A DNA stretch of 64,000 nt from Massilibacteroides vaginae (GCF_900178525.1 NZ_FXDJ01000009.1:186001-250000), one strand, 5' to 3'. Positions 16,645 through 26,595 are shown, counted from the stretch's first letter. Numbers and translations: made by a program. The notes: generated from the letters alone by a model not told the origin.

Positions 16645-17724
16645 TTAGTCAAGCGTAAAAGTAAATTCATCGTAATCGGCCGTGCGCCAGGCTAAATGTT
16701 GTGTAGAAGGCGAGATAGCAAAGAATGGAGAAAAAGTCTTCACTTTTACTGTTTTTCCATCCGGCAAAAACTCCAGAATGCGCAACCAACCGTCACCACC
16801 ATTCCCATGCCAACCTCCGGCTAAGGCCTGTGCATTGAACACCATCTGTTGCACCGTTTTTCCGGCTGCATTCTTATCCGAACGAAAAGCAATATGTTTC
16901 TTCGGATCGTCGGGAGCACCGATATGCCCGGCAAAAACCATCCGGATGTTTGACGAAGGCTGTACTAATTTCTGCCATACAGCAGCTCCGTAATTAGCAT
17001 CTTCTACCTTGTAACCTTCCTTCACAATATGCTCATTATCCGAATTCATATAAGAATGAGTTAATAAGATCACTTCATGGTTTTTATATTTTTCCTGTCC
17101 GATTATTTGTTTAGCCCAGTCAACAGCCGCGTCACGGGGAGCAAATTCAAGCACAAGAATAAGCAGCTTCTTCCCTTGCGGTGTACAGTATTCATAAGTT
17201 GCGTTTCTTAGCGTGGGAATTCCTTCTTCGGTTAAGCCCACATCCCGTAAAATCTTTTTATTCAGGATATTATTATTGGGTGTAAAGTATTCATCAAAAT
17301 GAGTTCTGCGATTTTCCGCGCTAAGGATTCCAAAATCATGATTCCCGGTAGTCAGGATATACGGAACCTTACCGTCCAAACGTGCAAAAGCGGATGAAAC
17401 AGCCTGCCATTGTTGCGGACTATTCATATTCGCGATCTTACCATCAGGGTTTAGCAAATTATTGTGCTCCACCAGATCACCGGTACACATAACAAAGCCA
17501 ATGTTCAATTTTTCAACATTTTCGCCAATCCAGGCTGTCATTAAATTCAAGATTCCCTGATTGCGTGAAAACTTAACATAAGTTTGAGGGTCCGGTATCA
17601 GCACCATAGACCAGGAGTCAGGATTAGAAAGTTCAGGCGCAACATATTTCTCCTGCGCATTAAGGCTAAAAACAAAGGCCAACAATAGGATAATAATGCC
17701 ATTTTTCCTCATTAATTGTTTCAT
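16645..17724 (-). CDS. Secreted calcineurin-like metallophosphoesterase
   Basis: 359 residues with a signal peptide (GIIILLLAFVFSLNAQ). The metallophosphoesterase motifs appear in order: LIPDPQTY, MCTGDLVEHNN, TTGNHDFG, LLTHSYM and FAGHIG. These supply the usual two-metal ligands. The substrate could be a phosphomonoester, phosphodiester or nucleotide; sequence does not decide. It ends 58 bases before the inverted repeat of the fusion gene and may once have been read into it. Confidence 0.85.
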   Translation of the reverse strand: MKQLMRKNGIIILLLAFVFSLNAQEKYVAPELSNPDSWSMVLIPDPQTYVKFSRNQGILNLMTAWIGENVEKLNIGFVMCTGDLVEHNNLLNPDGKIANMNSPQQWQAVSSAFARLDGKVPYILTTGNHDFGILSAENRRTHFDEYFTPNNNILNKKILRDVGLTEEGIPTLRNATYEYCTPQGKKLLILVLEFAPRDAAVDWAKQIIGQEKYKNHEVILLTHSYMNSDNEHIVKEGYKVEDANYGAAVWQKLVQPSSNIRMVFAGHIGAPDDPKKHIAFRSDKNAAGKTVQQMVFNAQALAGGWHGNGGDGWLRILEFLPDGKTVKVKTFSPFFAISPSTQHLAWRTADYDEFTFTLD

Positions 17725-17858
17725 GATAATGTTGTTTAAGGATATAATAAACTAATTATACAAATATAGCATTTCAAACGTATCAGACTAATTTCGTTTT
17801 TGTTAATCCTAAATAAAACTCTCCTACCGCATCATCTACTTCTATTTACCTTTTTGTC

Positions 17859-17866
17859 TATCTTTG
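17859..17866 (+). promoter_or_regulatory. -7 box of the DUF5020/purine permease pair
   Basis: TATCTTTG, a perfect -7 match, lies 34 bases before the ATG. No clear TTTG is seen at the -33 spacing. Confidence 0.6.
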
Positions 17867-17900
17867 CGGCTTATTATAAAACTCTAATTTAAATAAAACG

Positions 17901-18608
17901 ATGAAGAAACTTTTAACGCTGGTATTTCTTTCTTTATTCTGTGCGGTTGGGGGTGCGCAGAATGTTCAGTTCCATTATGATTTTGGCAAAACACTTTATG
18001 ACAAAGATTTTGGAACTCGCCCTCAATTAACCACAACAGTAGAGATGTTTAAACCGGACAAATGGGGAAGTACATTTTTCTTTGTTGATATGGATTATAC
18101 AGGCAAAGGAGTAGTCGGTGCTTATTGGGAGATCGCTCGTGAATTATCTTTTTGGAAATCTCCACTTTCCATTCATGTGGAGTACAATGGCGGAAACGTA
18201 AAGGGAAACTACATCAACAATGCCTACCTTGGAGGGGTAACCTATTCTTACAATAACGCAACTTACAGTAAAGGATTTACTTTCACACCAATGTATAAGT
18301 ACATCCATGGGAACGACAGTCCGCATAATTTCCAGATCACCGGCACCTGGTATCTTCATTTTGGCAAGAACGGCTTATGTACCTTCAGTGGATTCGCTGA
18401 TTTCTGGCGCGAAAAAACTCTTCCTTCCATTGGCGATTATCAGTTCTTAGCAGAACCTCAGATATGGGTCAATCTAAACAAGATCAAAGGAGTAGACGAA
18501 AAATTCAACCTCAGCATTGGTTCTGAAGTAGAATTGAGAAATAATTTTGCTTTTGTTGATGGCTTCTTCGCTATTCCTACGTTAGCAATTAAATGGTCGT
18601 TCGATTAA
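17901..18608 (+). CDS. DUF5020 outer-membrane barrel, Tsx-like
   Basis: 235 residues with a Sec signal (LLTLVFLSLFCAVGGAQ). The mature part is rich in alternating aromatic strands (FHYDFGKTLYD, GSTFFFVDMDYTG, GAYWEIARELSFW) and ends in a Phe-containing strand (LAIKWSFD), as outer-membrane beta-barrels do. It resembles the DUF5020 family, related in shape to the nucleoside channel Tsx. The purine permease gene begins 9 bases downstream, so this is probably the outer-membrane pore for the same substrates. That pairing is inference from position. Confidence 0.75.
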   Translation: MKKLLTLVFLSLFCAVGGAQNVQFHYDFGKTLYDKDFGTRPQLTTTVEMFKPDKWGSTFFFVDMDYTGKGVVGAYWEIARELSFWKSPLSIHVEYNGGNVKGNYINNAYLGGVTYSYNNATYSKGFTFTPMYKYIHGNDSPHNFQITGTWYLHFGKNGLCTFSGFADFWREKTLPSIGDYQFLAEPQIWVNLNKIKGVDEKFNLSIGSEVELRNNFAFVDGFFAIPTLAIKWSFD

Positions 18609-18617
18609 ATAAAAAAT

Positions 18618-19916
18618 ATGATGCTTCAAAAACTATTCGGATTCGATAAGAATACCATGAACCTGAAGACTGAGTTAATAGCCGGTCTGACTACCTTTAT
18701 GACGATGAGTTATATCCTGGCTGTAAACCCGGATATCCTTGGTCAAGCTGCTATGGACAAAGGGTCTGTTTTTACAGCTACCGCTTTATCATCCGCTGCT
18801 GCTACTATCTTACTCGCTTTTATTGCAAAAATGCCTTTTGCACTTGCGCCGAGTATGGGTATCAATGCCTTCTTCGCATTTACACTTGTACAAGGAATGG
18901 GCTATTCTTGGCAAGCAGCTTTAGCCGCTATCTTCATTGAGGGAATTATCTTTATTATTATTTCATTCTTTAATATACGCGAGAAGATCATAAACAGCAT
19001 ACCGCTCAATTTACGGTACTCTATTTCCGTAGGGATCGGGATGTTTATCGCGTTTATCGGTTTAAAGAACGCCGGTATTATCGAGGCCAGCCCTGCCACC
19101 TACGTGACATTAGGAAAATTCACGCCGGCTGCTTTGGTGGCGATTTTCGGTATTTTATTAAGCACGACGCTATTGTGGCGCAAAGTGCGTGGCGGACTTT
19201 TTTATGGCATTATCATTTGTACGGTTATTGGTATTCCTTTTGGCGTTACCGTACTTCCGGAAAACTTCGTTCCGGTTTCTTTGCCTCAATCAATGGCTCC
19301 TACGTTTATGAAATTCGACTTTGCCCCTTTATTGACTTTTGACATGATGATTATTGTGCTAATATTGATCTTCATGGATATTTTTAACACCGTAGGTACT
19401 TTGGTAGGCACAGCCGCACAAGCAAAGATGTTAGACAAGGATGGTAATCTGCCGCGTATGAAACAAGCATTGATAGCAGACTCGGTCGGTACTACTTTCG
19501 GTTCAATCTGTGGTACATCGACGGTTTCCACCTATGTGGAAAGTGCTGCGGGAATAGCAGAAGGTGGACGTTCCGGCATAACAGCGATAACTGTGGGCGT
19601 GTTATTTCTGTTGGCTTTATTTTTCTCACCGTTATTCTTATTGGTTCCAAGTGCTGCTACAACAGGATCTTTATTTGTTGTCGGAGTAATGATGATGAAA
19701 ACAATCAAAGAAATTAAGCTTACAGATCTTAGCGAAGCTTTTCCCGCATTTACGATTATGTTAACAATGGTACTCACCTACTCCATTGCCGAAGGTATCA
19801 CGTTAGGACTTCTTTCCTACACCTTAATAAAGATGATGACCGGACAATTCAAGCAGGTTTCCCCTACATTATATATATTATCCGCATTATTTATTCTCCG
19901 ATACGTATTCGGATAA
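18618..19916 (+). CDS. AzgA-type purine permease (NCS2/nucleobase family)
   Basis: 432 residues with 12-14 predicted membrane helices. LTTFMTMSYILAVNPDILG and LAPSMGINAFFAFTLVQGMGYSWQAALAAIFIEG are hallmarks of the AzgA branch, proton-coupled importers of adenine, guanine or hypoxanthine. A later GTSTVSTYVESAAGIAEGGRSG segment is the conserved substrate-site loop. It is co-transcribed with the DUF5020 gene and ends in a bidirectional terminator shared with dnaA. Adenine versus guanine preference cannot be read off here. Confidence 0.88.
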   Translation: MMLQKLFGFDKNTMNLKTELIAGLTTFMTMSYILAVNPDILGQAAMDKGSVFTATALSSAAATILLAFIAKMPFALAPSMGINAFFAFTLVQGMGYSWQAALAAIFIEGIIFIIISFFNIREKIINSIPLNLRYSISVGIGMFIAFIGLKNAGIIEASPATYVTLGKFTPAALVAIFGILLSTTLLWRKVRGGLFYGIIICTVIGIPFGVTVLPENFVPVSLPQSMAPTFMKFDFAPLLTFDMMIIVLILIFMDIFNTVGTLVGTAAQAKMLDKDGNLPRMKQALIADSVGTTFGSICGTSTVSTYVESAAGIAEGGRSGITAITVGVLFLLALFFSPLFLLVPSAATTGSLFVVGVMMMKTIKEIKLTDLSEAFPAFTIMLTMVLTYSIAEGITLGLLSYTLIKMMTGQFKQVSPTLYILSALFILRYVFG

Positions 19917-19924
19917 GTAAGCAT

Positions 19925-19960
19925 AAAAAAAAAGACACTCAATCGAGTGTCTTTTTTTTT
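19925..19960. terminator. Bidirectional terminator between the purine permease and dnaA
   Basis: A GACACTC/GAGTGTC stem with a 4-base loop is flanked by nine A on the left and nine T on the right, so it can stop transcription on both strands of these convergent genes. Confidence 0.93.
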
Positions 19961-19983
19961 ATGCTTATATGTATAGCTTCAAG

Positions 19984-21381
19984 TTAATTCTTTAATAGGT
20001 TTTCTATCTCTTCTACTGAAGACCGGAAAGATTTATTTGTTTCAATCTGATCCTTAATTGTCTTACAGGCATGAAGTACAGTTGCATGATCTTTTTTACC
20101 TACGATTTTACCTATATGAGAAAAAGAACAATCGGTATATTTCTTTGCAAGGAACATGGTTACTTGTCTGGCCTGCACTATCTCCCTCTTTCTTGAGCGG
20201 GTTTGTATAGCCGTAAGTTCGAGATTATAATAATTACAAACTACTTCCTGAATCATTTGTACAGAGATTTGTTTCTTTTCCAAACGAACAGCCTGTCCGA
20301 TTACCCGTTTTGTTAAAGGCAAATCTATTTCGCGATTATTAATTACCGCGTTGGCCATTAACGAAACCAGAATACCCTCCAAATCACGTACATTCTCCGT
20401 TACATTATCCGCTATAAAATTAAATACCTCATCAGGAATAACGATTCCGTCATGACTGATCTTATTCTTTAGGATTCTTCTCCGCAAATCCAGGTCAGGA
20501 CGATACAATTCCGCGGTAAGTCCCCATTTCAGACGAGTTACCAATCGCTCTTCCATACCTAAGAGATCAACAGGAGCTTTATCTGATGTAAGAATAAGCT
20601 GTTTACCTAACTGGTGGAGATGATTAAATATATGAAAGAATGTATTCTGCGTTTTATCCATTCCTATTAATTCCTGAATATCATCGATGATTAACACATC
20701 AATATTCTGATAGAAATTCAAGAAATCATTAGTCGTGTTTTTGCGTATAGCATCAGTAAATTGAATCCGGAACAAATGAGAGGAAACGTACAATACTTTT
20801 TTAGTTGGATGCAATTCTCTTATACGCATACCTACAGCATGACAGAGATGAGTTTTTCCAACACCAGATGGTCCGAATACGAACAAAGGATTAAAAGTTG
20901 TTTTCCCCGGATTCTGCGCAACAGCCTCACCGGCAGTACGCACTAACTTATTACTCGTTCCTTCAAAGTAATTTTCAAAAGTGTATTTTGGATTCAACTG
21001 AGGATCTAAATCCTGAGGAGTAGGTCGTACAAAAGGATTGGGTGCTTTATTTAAATCTGCAGGAACCGACTTCTTTACCATTAAAGAAGTATTTTCCGCC
21101 GGATAGTCTACCGAACCTCCTGTGGTTCTGTCTACCATAGCACGGTAATTCAGGATTGTTCCCTGTCCTATCACCCTGTATAAGGTAACTTTCAACACAT
21201 TTACATATTTTTCCTCAAGGTATTCATAGAAGAACTGACTCGGTACCTGAATGGTAAATTTATTTTCTTCGTATGAAAGAGGTATAATAGGCAAAAACCA
21301 AGTGTTAAAAGCGGCTTCAGGCACAATGTCCTTAATAACGGCCAAGCATTTGTTCCACAATATTTGGTAATCAGTCTGCAT
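19984..21381 (-). CDS. dnaA: Chromosomal replication initiator DnaA
   Basis: 465 residues. Domain I opens the protein ([22 protein letters not shown]). A variable linker follows, then the AAA+ domain with Walker [11 protein letters not shown], Walker B LIIDDIQ and a sensor region. The C-terminal domain IV carries the DnaA signature [23 protein letters not shown], which binds DnaA boxes. It unwinds oriC and loads the helicase. dnaN, recF and gyrB are not neighbours, and no DnaA-box cluster is visible nearby, so the origin is probably elsewhere, as in many Bacteroidetes. Confidence 0.97.
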   Translation of the reverse strand: MQTDYQILWNKCLAVIKDIVPEAAFNTWFLPIIPLSYEENKFTIQVPSQFFYEYLEEKYVNVLKVTLYRVIGQGTILNYRAMVDRTTGGSVDYPAENTSLMVKKSVPADLNKAPNPFVRPTPQDLDPQLNPKYTFENYFEGTSNKLVRTAGEAVAQNPGKTTFNPLFVFGPSGVGKTHLCHAVGMRIRELHPTKKVLYVSSHLFRIQFTDAIRKNTTNDFLNFYQNIDVLIIDDIQELIGMDKTQNTFFHIFNHLHQLGKQLILTSDKAPVDLLGMEERLVTRLKWGLTAELYRPDLDLRRRILKNKISHDGIVIPDEVFNFIADNVTENVRDLEGILVSLMANAVINNREIDLPLTKRVIGQAVRLEKKQISVQMIQEVVCNYYNLELTAIQTRSRKREIVQARQVTMFLAKKYTDCSFSHIGKIVGKKDHATVLHACKTIKDQIETNKSFRSSVEEIENLLKN

Positions 21382-21735
21382 CTTCTCTATACTTCCAACA
21401 ATAACTTTTTCTAATAACGTTCTACAAAGTTTAGAAATTAATTTCAGAAAAAAAAGGTCGAATAAATTTGCGTTTATTAATAATCCAATAGTCCTTTTAA
21501 ATTCAATGAGTTACAAGTTTTTCACTTAAACTGTATAAAAAATCGACATTTAGACCATTAGATTATTGATTCAAACTATATTTCTCAAGCTCCTCATCAA
21601 TCTCCCTTTACTTGTATTACGAAAAAACAAATAGTCTATTTTGCTTACCAACAGAATATTACATTCTTGTTAAGTTTTTTGTTAAATTAGAATCATTCTA
21701 AATAAGAAAAATTGAAATAAAAATTACTTAGCTAA
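21382..21735. other. Gene-free A+T-rich gap upstream of dnaA
   Basis: 354 bases between the MCE gene stop and the dnaA start. I see no gene, repeat or RNA, and no TTATCCACA-type DnaA boxes. It should contain the dnaA promoter and the 3' flank of the gene at 21736. Confidence 0.6.
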
Positions 21736-22629
21736 TCAAAAAAGAGAGAAATGCACATAACGTTTCGGATTCTCTTTAAAATCTAACAGTAATTTAGAAG
21801 CATTACTACTTGTTTCATTCAAATTTAGATATAATTCTTTATCGTTCAACAGCAAGCCAATACTATTATCCGTAGAATTAAGCTTGTCGGTTGTTAGTTT
21901 TAAATTTTCAATAGTCGAATTAACCAGATTCATTGTTGTTGAAAGATCCAGTTCTTTTAATTCTTTGCTGACATCTGTAAAATCGGTTGAGATTGTTTTC
22001 AGGTTACCTACAATAACCGGGATATCGTTACGAAGAATAGAATTCAAATAAACTGTCGACTGATTTAGGTTCCGCGTGGTGCTTTCGATATGATCCAATG
22101 AGCTGGTCAACCCCGGATGGTTCACAACTTGCTGTAAACCGTATAAGATTGAGTCTAACTTAGGCAAAAGCTGTTCTACGCCGGGTAGTATATTGGTTTG
22201 CAACGAAGCCATCATATCATCGCCATTACGCCCTTCGATTGTATCTCCTGATTTCAGATAATCATCTACATATTTATTCAGATGGAGATGCAATTCGCCG
22301 CCACTCAACAAACTCTTTTCAACAGAAATGTAACTTCCCTTATTGATTCTCATTTTATCTTCGAGGCTGATTTCAACGATTATCTTATCCGTTGTACTGT
22401 AATCATACGAAATGGAACGCACCAACCCCACTTTAAATCCTTCCACAAAAACAGGACTCGAAACAGTGACTTCTTTTACATTTGAACAAGACACATAATA
22501 ATGGTTAACCGGCTTAAAAAGATTTATTCCCTTTAAATAATTAATACCAACATATATTAAAGCCAAGCTGATAATGGTTACTAATCCAATCTTTGCTTCT
22601 TTTGTAAAACCTAATTTCATTTTATTCAA
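21736..22629 (-). CDS. MCE/MlaD-domain lipid-transport protein
   Basis: 297 residues. One N-terminal membrane helix (IGLVTIISLALIYVGINYL) is followed by an MCE domain (VKEVTVSSPVFVEGFKVGLVRSISYD; KGSYISVEKSLLSGGELHLHL) and a long helical tail. MCE proteins form periplasmic rings or tubes that move lipids between membranes with an ABC transporter. No MlaE/MlaF genes are adjacent. It starts 13 bases after the amidase gene, a pairing I know to be common in Bacteroidales. Confidence 0.85.
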   Translation of the reverse strand: MNKMKLGFTKEAKIGLVTIISLALIYVGINYLKGINLFKPVNHYYVSCSNVKEVTVSSPVFVEGFKVGLVRSISYDYSTTDKIIVEISLEDKMRINKGSYISVEKSLLSGGELHLHLNKYVDDYLKSGDTIEGRNGDDMMASLQTNILPGVEQLLPKLDSILYGLQQVVNHPGLTSSLDHIESTTRNLNQSTVYLNSILRNDIPVIVGNLKTISTDFTDVSKELKELDLSTTMNLVNSTIENLKLTTDKLNSTDNSIGLLLNDKELYLNLNETSSNASKLLLDFKENPKRYVHFSLF

Positions 22630-22642
22630 TTATATTAATATC

Positions 22643-23767
22643 CTACTTATTCACTTTCTCTCCATCCACAAACTCAATGATAAACGCATCTTTAAAATCC
22701 TTGGCGACCTTACGCCTTAAGGCACGTATCTCATTAAAATTTGTGCTTTCGCCATACGTATACTTATGCAATCCTCTTTCTGTGAACGAACTCACATTTT
22801 TATATCCTTTAAACTGCCTGGAGTTAGCGGGCAGCTTTTTATCCGATGTCATGATTTGTATTTTGTAAACCACCGTACCTTTCTTAGCCACCGCCACAGT
22901 TGTTGTCGCGGTCTGCCTTTCAGGCATTACCTGTTGTTGTTGAGCAGGCGAACGACTTACGGCTCCGTTTAATGCTCCCTTTTTCCGGTCATATTCGTTT
23001 TTAAACCGATCAAACGCATTATATAACGCTCGTGCCAAAGCACGCTGCCCCGAAGAAGATGCCATATACCGTTCTTCTTCTCGATTCGAGATAAATCCCA
23101 ATTCAACAAGTACCGCCGGCATACTGGTTTTCCTCAGCACAAGCAATCCGCCCTGTTTAACACCGCGATTAGCTCTTTTCGTTTTAACAAATTCTTTTTG
23201 AATAGAAGATGCAAAACCGATGCTTTGCTCCATGTGCTTATTCTGCATGAACTCGAATATGATATAAGATTCGGTCGACGTCGGGTCAAAGCCTTCATAT
23301 TTCTGAAGATAATCATCTTCCAGCAGAATAGCCGAGTTTTCACGCATAGCCACCTCCAGGTTTTCATCGCTTCTTGCCAAACCAAGGGTAAACGTTTCCG
23401 TTCCCCTTACCGAGCTACCTCTTTTTACAGAATTCGTATGTATGGATACAAATAAATCGGCCTTATTCCGGTTAGCGATATTCGCTCTTTCATCCAGTTC
23501 GATAAAGCGATCAGTTTTCCGGGTATAAACAACGCGGGTATCCGGATGCGCTTTTTCTATCATTTCACCCAAAAACAAAGCGACTGCCAGATTGATTGAC
23601 TTTTCCTTTGCGGAGTATCCAATTGCCCCCGGGTCTTTTCCACCATGACCGGGATCAATCACAATAGTAAATGATTTTTCTTTCGCCTGCAATCCCGGCA
23701 CCATCAAAAACAGAGCTGCCAAAAGATTGATATATAAAAGAAGATATTTACGCACGGCTAATTCCAA
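22643..23767 (-). CDS. N-acetylmuramoyl-L-alanine amidase (Amidase_3)
   Basis: 374 residues with a signal peptide (YLLLYINLLAALFLMVPGLQA). The zinc amidase domain covers about residues 32-255: IVIDPGHGGKDPGAIG with the first His, the conserved E near FIELDERANIANRNKADLFVSIHTN with the second His, and AVLVELGFISNREEE. A roughly 100-residue C-terminal region (VYKIQIMTSDKKLPANSRQF and onwards) looks like a SPOR-like peptidoglycan-binding module. It cleaves stem peptides from glycan during cell separation and is co-transcribed with the MCE gene. Confidence 0.9.
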   Translation of the reverse strand: MELAVRKYLLLYINLLAALFLMVPGLQAKEKSFTIVIDPGHGGKDPGAIGYSAKEKSINLAVALFLGEMIEKAHPDTRVVYTRKTDRFIELDERANIANRNKADLFVSIHTNSVKRGSSVRGTETFTLGLARSDENLEVAMRENSAILLEDDYLQKYEGFDPTSTESYIIFEFMQNKHMEQSIGFASSIQKEFVKTKRANRGVKQGGLLVLRKTSMPAVLVELGFISNREEERYMASSSGQRALARALYNAFDRFKNEYDRKKGALNGAVSRSPAQQQQVMPERQTATTTVAVAKKGTVVYKIQIMTSDKKLPANSRQFKGYKNVSSFTERGLHKYTYGESTNFNEIRALRRKVAKDFKDAFIIEFVDGEKVNK

Positions 23768-23874
23768 GTTATGTTTTTTATTGAGGCAAATGTAATTCTT
23801 TTTAGGGATAACACATGAGTTTTATCATTATTTATGAAAGAGCTGACCCCTTACAAACCAGCAAAAATAAACAA

Positions 23875-23909
23875 ACCGGGTAGTATAAGCAAGTCTTATA
23901 CTACCCGGT
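23875..23909 (-). terminator. Terminator of the rpsF-rpsR-rplI operon
   Basis: A perfect 15-base stem (ACCGGGTAGTATAAG and its complement) with a 5-base loop lies 44 bases past the rplI stop. On the minus strand it runs into a modestly T-rich stretch. Confidence 0.75.
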
Positions 23910-23952
23910 ATTTCATTGGCTTTCCCCTATGGGAAACCTTATATTTTCGATA

Positions 23953-24396
23953 TTATTCAGAAACTACTTCGAAAGGAACTTCTACAGACACTTCTTTGTG
24001 TAATTTAAGAATAGCCTTATAGTTTCCTACTTCTTTAACCGCTTCTTTAATATAGATTACCTTACGATCAACCTGATGTCCTGCTTTTTCAAGTGCTTCA
24101 GCTACCTGAATATTTGTTACAGAACCGAAGATAGTACCGGAAGTACTTGTCTTTGCACCAATGGTCAAAGAAACACCTTCCAATTTAGCTGCAAGCGCTT
24201 CTGCGTCTTGTTTGATCTTCGCTAATTTGTGAGCGCGTTGTTTCAGGTTTTCAGCTAATACTTTTCTTGCTGATACTGATGCAATAACTGCTTTTCCCTG
24301 AGGGATTAGAAAGTTACGTCCGTAACCATCTTTCACAGTTACGACATCGTCTTTGTAGCCTAAATTCACTACATCTTCTTTCAAAATAACTTGCAT
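23953..24396 (-). CDS. rplI: Ribosomal protein bL9
   Basis: 147 residues, full length. The N-domain [36 protein letters not shown] is the classic L9 signature, followed by the connecting helix and the C-domain ([26 protein letters not shown]). It binds 23S rRNA near the L1 stalk base. It is the last gene of the S6-S18-L9 operon. Confidence 0.98.
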   Translation of the reverse strand: MQVILKEDVVNLGYKDDVVTVKDGYGRNFLIPQGKAVIASVSARKVLAENLKQRAHKLAKIKQDAEALAAKLEGVSLTIGAKTSTSGTIFGSVTNIQVAEALEKAGHQVDRKVIYIKEAVKEVGNYKAILKLHKEVSVEVPFEVVSE

Positions 24397-24418
24397 ATTC
24401 TGTCTCCTCTCTTTTTAA

Positions 24419-24688
24419 TTATTTCATTAAATCGGTTACGTAAGGAAGCAATGCCAAATGGCGTGCTCTCTTTACCGCCTGTGCTACACGACGTTGGAAC
24501 TTCAAAGAAGTACCGGTGATACGACGTGGAAGAATTTTTCCTTGTTCATTCAGGAATTTCTTCAAAAAATCAGGATCTTTATAATCGATGTATTTGATAC
24601 CGCTTTTTTTGAAACGGCAATATTTTTTCTTTTTAACATCTACTGAAGGTGGAGTTAAATATCTGATTTCTGATTGAGGTGCTGCCAT
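24419..24688 (-). CDS. rpsR: Ribosomal protein bS18
   Basis: 89 residues. [62 protein letters not shown] is the full S18 pattern. It pairs with S6 on the 30S platform. It sits 2 bases after the rpsF stop. Confidence 0.98.
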   Translation of the reverse strand: MAAPQSEIRYLTPPSVDVKKKKYCRFKKSGIKYIDYKDPDFLKKFLNEQGKILPRRITGTSLKFQRRVAQAVKRARHLALLPYVTDLMK

Positions 24689-24690
24689 AA

Positions 24691-25044
24691 TTAATTCTCC
24701 TTTACTGTTTCTTTAGATGATTTCAATGATCTTCTCTTTGCTGCATATTCTGCCGCGTATTTTTCTTGACGGAATGTCAGGAAACGGATTACTCGCTCGT
24801 CACGACGGAAGTTGATCTCCAACAATGCGATTGTTTCCGGGTTGGCTTTAAATTCTACCAGTTGATAAAAACCTGTAGTTTTTTTCTGAATCGGATAAGC
24901 CAGCTTGCGCAGTCCCCAATTCTCTTCGTTCACTATTTCAGCGCCTTCTGCTTTCAGCAGGTTTGTGAACTTTTCTACCGCTTCCTTCATCTGTGCTTCA
25001 GACAAAACGGGAGTCAAAATGAAAACGGTTTCGTAATTATTCAT
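24691..25044 (-). CDS. rpsF: Ribosomal protein bS6
   Basis: 117 residues. [24 protein letters not shown] at the start and the Lys/Arg-rich tail fit S6, which heterodimerises with S18 on the 30S platform. It is the first gene of the operon and has a textbook Bacteroidetes promoter 40 bases upstream. Confidence 0.97.
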   Translation of the reverse strand: MNNYETVFILTPVLSEAQMKEAVEKFTNLLKAEGAEIVNEENWGLRKLAYPIQKKTTGFYQLVEFKANPETIALLEINFRRDERVIRFLTFRQEKYAAEYAAKRRSLKSSKETVKEN

Positions 25045-25083
25045 ACTACCTTATTATTATATTATTAATAAAAAATTGCGGTG

Positions 25084-25114
25084 CAAAGGTAAGGAGAAAT
25101 ATCCTCACCACAAA
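25084..25114 (-). promoter_or_regulatory. Promoter of the rpsF operon
   Basis: On the minus strand TTTG (25111-25114), then exactly 19 bases, then TACCTTTG (25084-25091): a complete match to the Bacteroidetes TTTG/TAnnTTTG promoter. Confidence 0.85.
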
Positions 25115-25210
25115 ACGTTTGCAGAATAAATTGCGCCTAAAATAATATTAAATATAACTGCATGATTTAAAGGTGATTATTTATCAAACTCCTTTCGCGA
25201 AATAATTTTC

Positions 25211-25276
25211 ACGGCCGTGCTTTTGTCTTTTGACGGCCGTGCTTTTGTTTTTTGAGGGCCGTGCTTTTGTTTTTTG
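25211..25276. repeat. Triple 22-base tandem repeat (related element)
   Basis: Three 22-base units beginning ACGGCCGTGCTTTTG or AGGGCCGTGCTTTTG follow head to tail with only two or three differences. A TTACTATATGAAA motif at 25342-25354 matches, inverted, the CATATAGTA end of copies 2 and 3 of the 21-base element. The gap 25115-25479 otherwise holds no gene I can see and must contain the galM promoter. Confidence 0.85.
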
Positions 25277-25479
25277 AGGCTCCTCAAAATAAAATTGTGT
25301 TGTATTAAAAGGAATTAAAAACTATTTAAATGGGATTTATCTTACTATATGAAACCGCCCTTTTCTTATTGCCAACCAATGAATAATCGTGTTTCATGCT
25401 ATACAACATCTTTTTAATAAGTCGCCAAATGCAGAAGAGGAGTAATTTTACATGCGTTTTTATAACTATATGGGTACAC

Positions 25480-26556
25480 ATGAAAAACAAAGTAGCTCAA
25501 TCCGGTTTGCATGTTGATAATTTCCGCAAACTAATTGATGGGAAAAACACAGATTTATGCATCCTTACCAACAAGGGGGGTGTAGAATTAACCATAACCA
25601 ATTATGGTGCTAAGATCGTATCTCTACTGGTTCCGGACAGATCCGGAAAATTAACAGACGTTGTTACGGGACACAATTCGATTGATGAATACCTGACTTC
25701 TGAGGAGCCTTATTTCGGTGCTGTTTGTGGGCGCTATGGCAACCGCATTGCTAAAGGTAGATTTGTTTTGGACGGCACTGAGTATAACAAACTCGCGATT
25801 AACAATGGTCCGAACAACCTTCACGGAGGGATTAACGGTTTTAATTCCAAGGTTTGGGATATGGAACAAACCGACGAAGAAACGGTAGTCTTAACGTATG
25901 TATCCGCAGATGGAGAAGAGGGTTTTCCCGGCGAACTCACGGTTAAGGTTACCTATCACTTAACCGACGACAATGCTGTAGAAATCGCTTATCAGGCAAC
26001 AACAAACAAGCCTACCGTATTAAATCTGACAAATCATTCCTATTTTAATTTATCGGGAGCAGGAGATCCTTCTATCGGAGATCATCTGTTAACGATTAAC
26101 GCGGATTATTATCTGCCTACCGACAATACGGCTATTCCCTATGGACCGAAGGAAAAGGTAGCAGGTACGCCCATGGACTTCCGTTCACCACATGAAATAG
26201 GCTCGCGTATCAATGAAGATTTTGAACAGCTCGTATTCGGAAACGGATATGATCATACCTATATATTAAATAAGGAAGAGGGAAAATTATCATTCTGCGC
26301 TTGCTGTGTATCTCCTAAAACAGGAATCGTGATGGAAACATACACAACAGAACCGGGGGTTCAGCTTTATACCGGCAACTGGATGACCGGTCATTTTTCA
26401 GGAAAGAACAGACAGCGTTATCCGGCTCGCGCCGCTTTTTGTTTGGAAACCCAACATTTTCCCGATAGCCCGAACAAACCGGAGTATCCATCGACGGTTA
26501 TTCGTCCCGAAGAACTTTTTTTAAGCAAAACTATTTATAAATTTGCGACTCAATAA
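25480..26556 (+). CDS. galM: Aldose 1-epimerase (mutarotase)
   Basis: 358 residues from the ATG at 25480. An in-frame extension to 25396 exists but adds no family-like sequence. GalM motifs are present: ITNYGAKIVSLLVPDRSG, YFGAVCGRYGNRIAKGRF, the catalytic His in LNLTNHSYFNLSG and the catalytic Glu in FCLETQHFPDSPN. It interconverts the alpha and beta anomers of galactose so that GalK can use them. It has no signal peptide, so it is cytoplasmic. It begins the galactose part of the sugar cluster, and the permease gene follows after 39 bases. Confidence 0.9.
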   Translation: MKNKVAQSGLHVDNFRKLIDGKNTDLCILTNKGGVELTITNYGAKIVSLLVPDRSGKLTDVVTGHNSIDEYLTSEEPYFGAVCGRYGNRIAKGRFVLDGTEYNKLAINNGPNNLHGGINGFNSKVWDMEQTDEETVVLTYVSADGEEGFPGELTVKVTYHLTDDNAVEIAYQATTNKPTVLNLTNHSYFNLSGAGDPSIGDHLLTINADYYLPTDNTAIPYGPKEKVAGTPMDFRSPHEIGSRINEDFEQLVFGNGYDHTYILNKEEGKLSFCACCVSPKTGIVMETYTTEPGVQLYTGNWMTGHFSGKNRQRYPARAAFCLETQHFPDSPNKPEYPSTVIRPEELFLSKTIYKFATQ

Positions 26557-26595
26557 TAATTGTATCTATTAACAATCTAAATAATCTTTAAAAAA

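Noticed and set aside
21382-21735. Possible replication origin next to dnaA
   Set aside because: A+T-rich, but I found no cluster of TTATCCACA-like DnaA boxes, and dnaN/recF/gyrB are absent. A GC-skew plot of the whole chromosome would decide.
25211-25276. CRISPR-like short repeats
   Set aside because: Units are directly adjacent with no unique spacers, only three copies, and no cas genes in the window.
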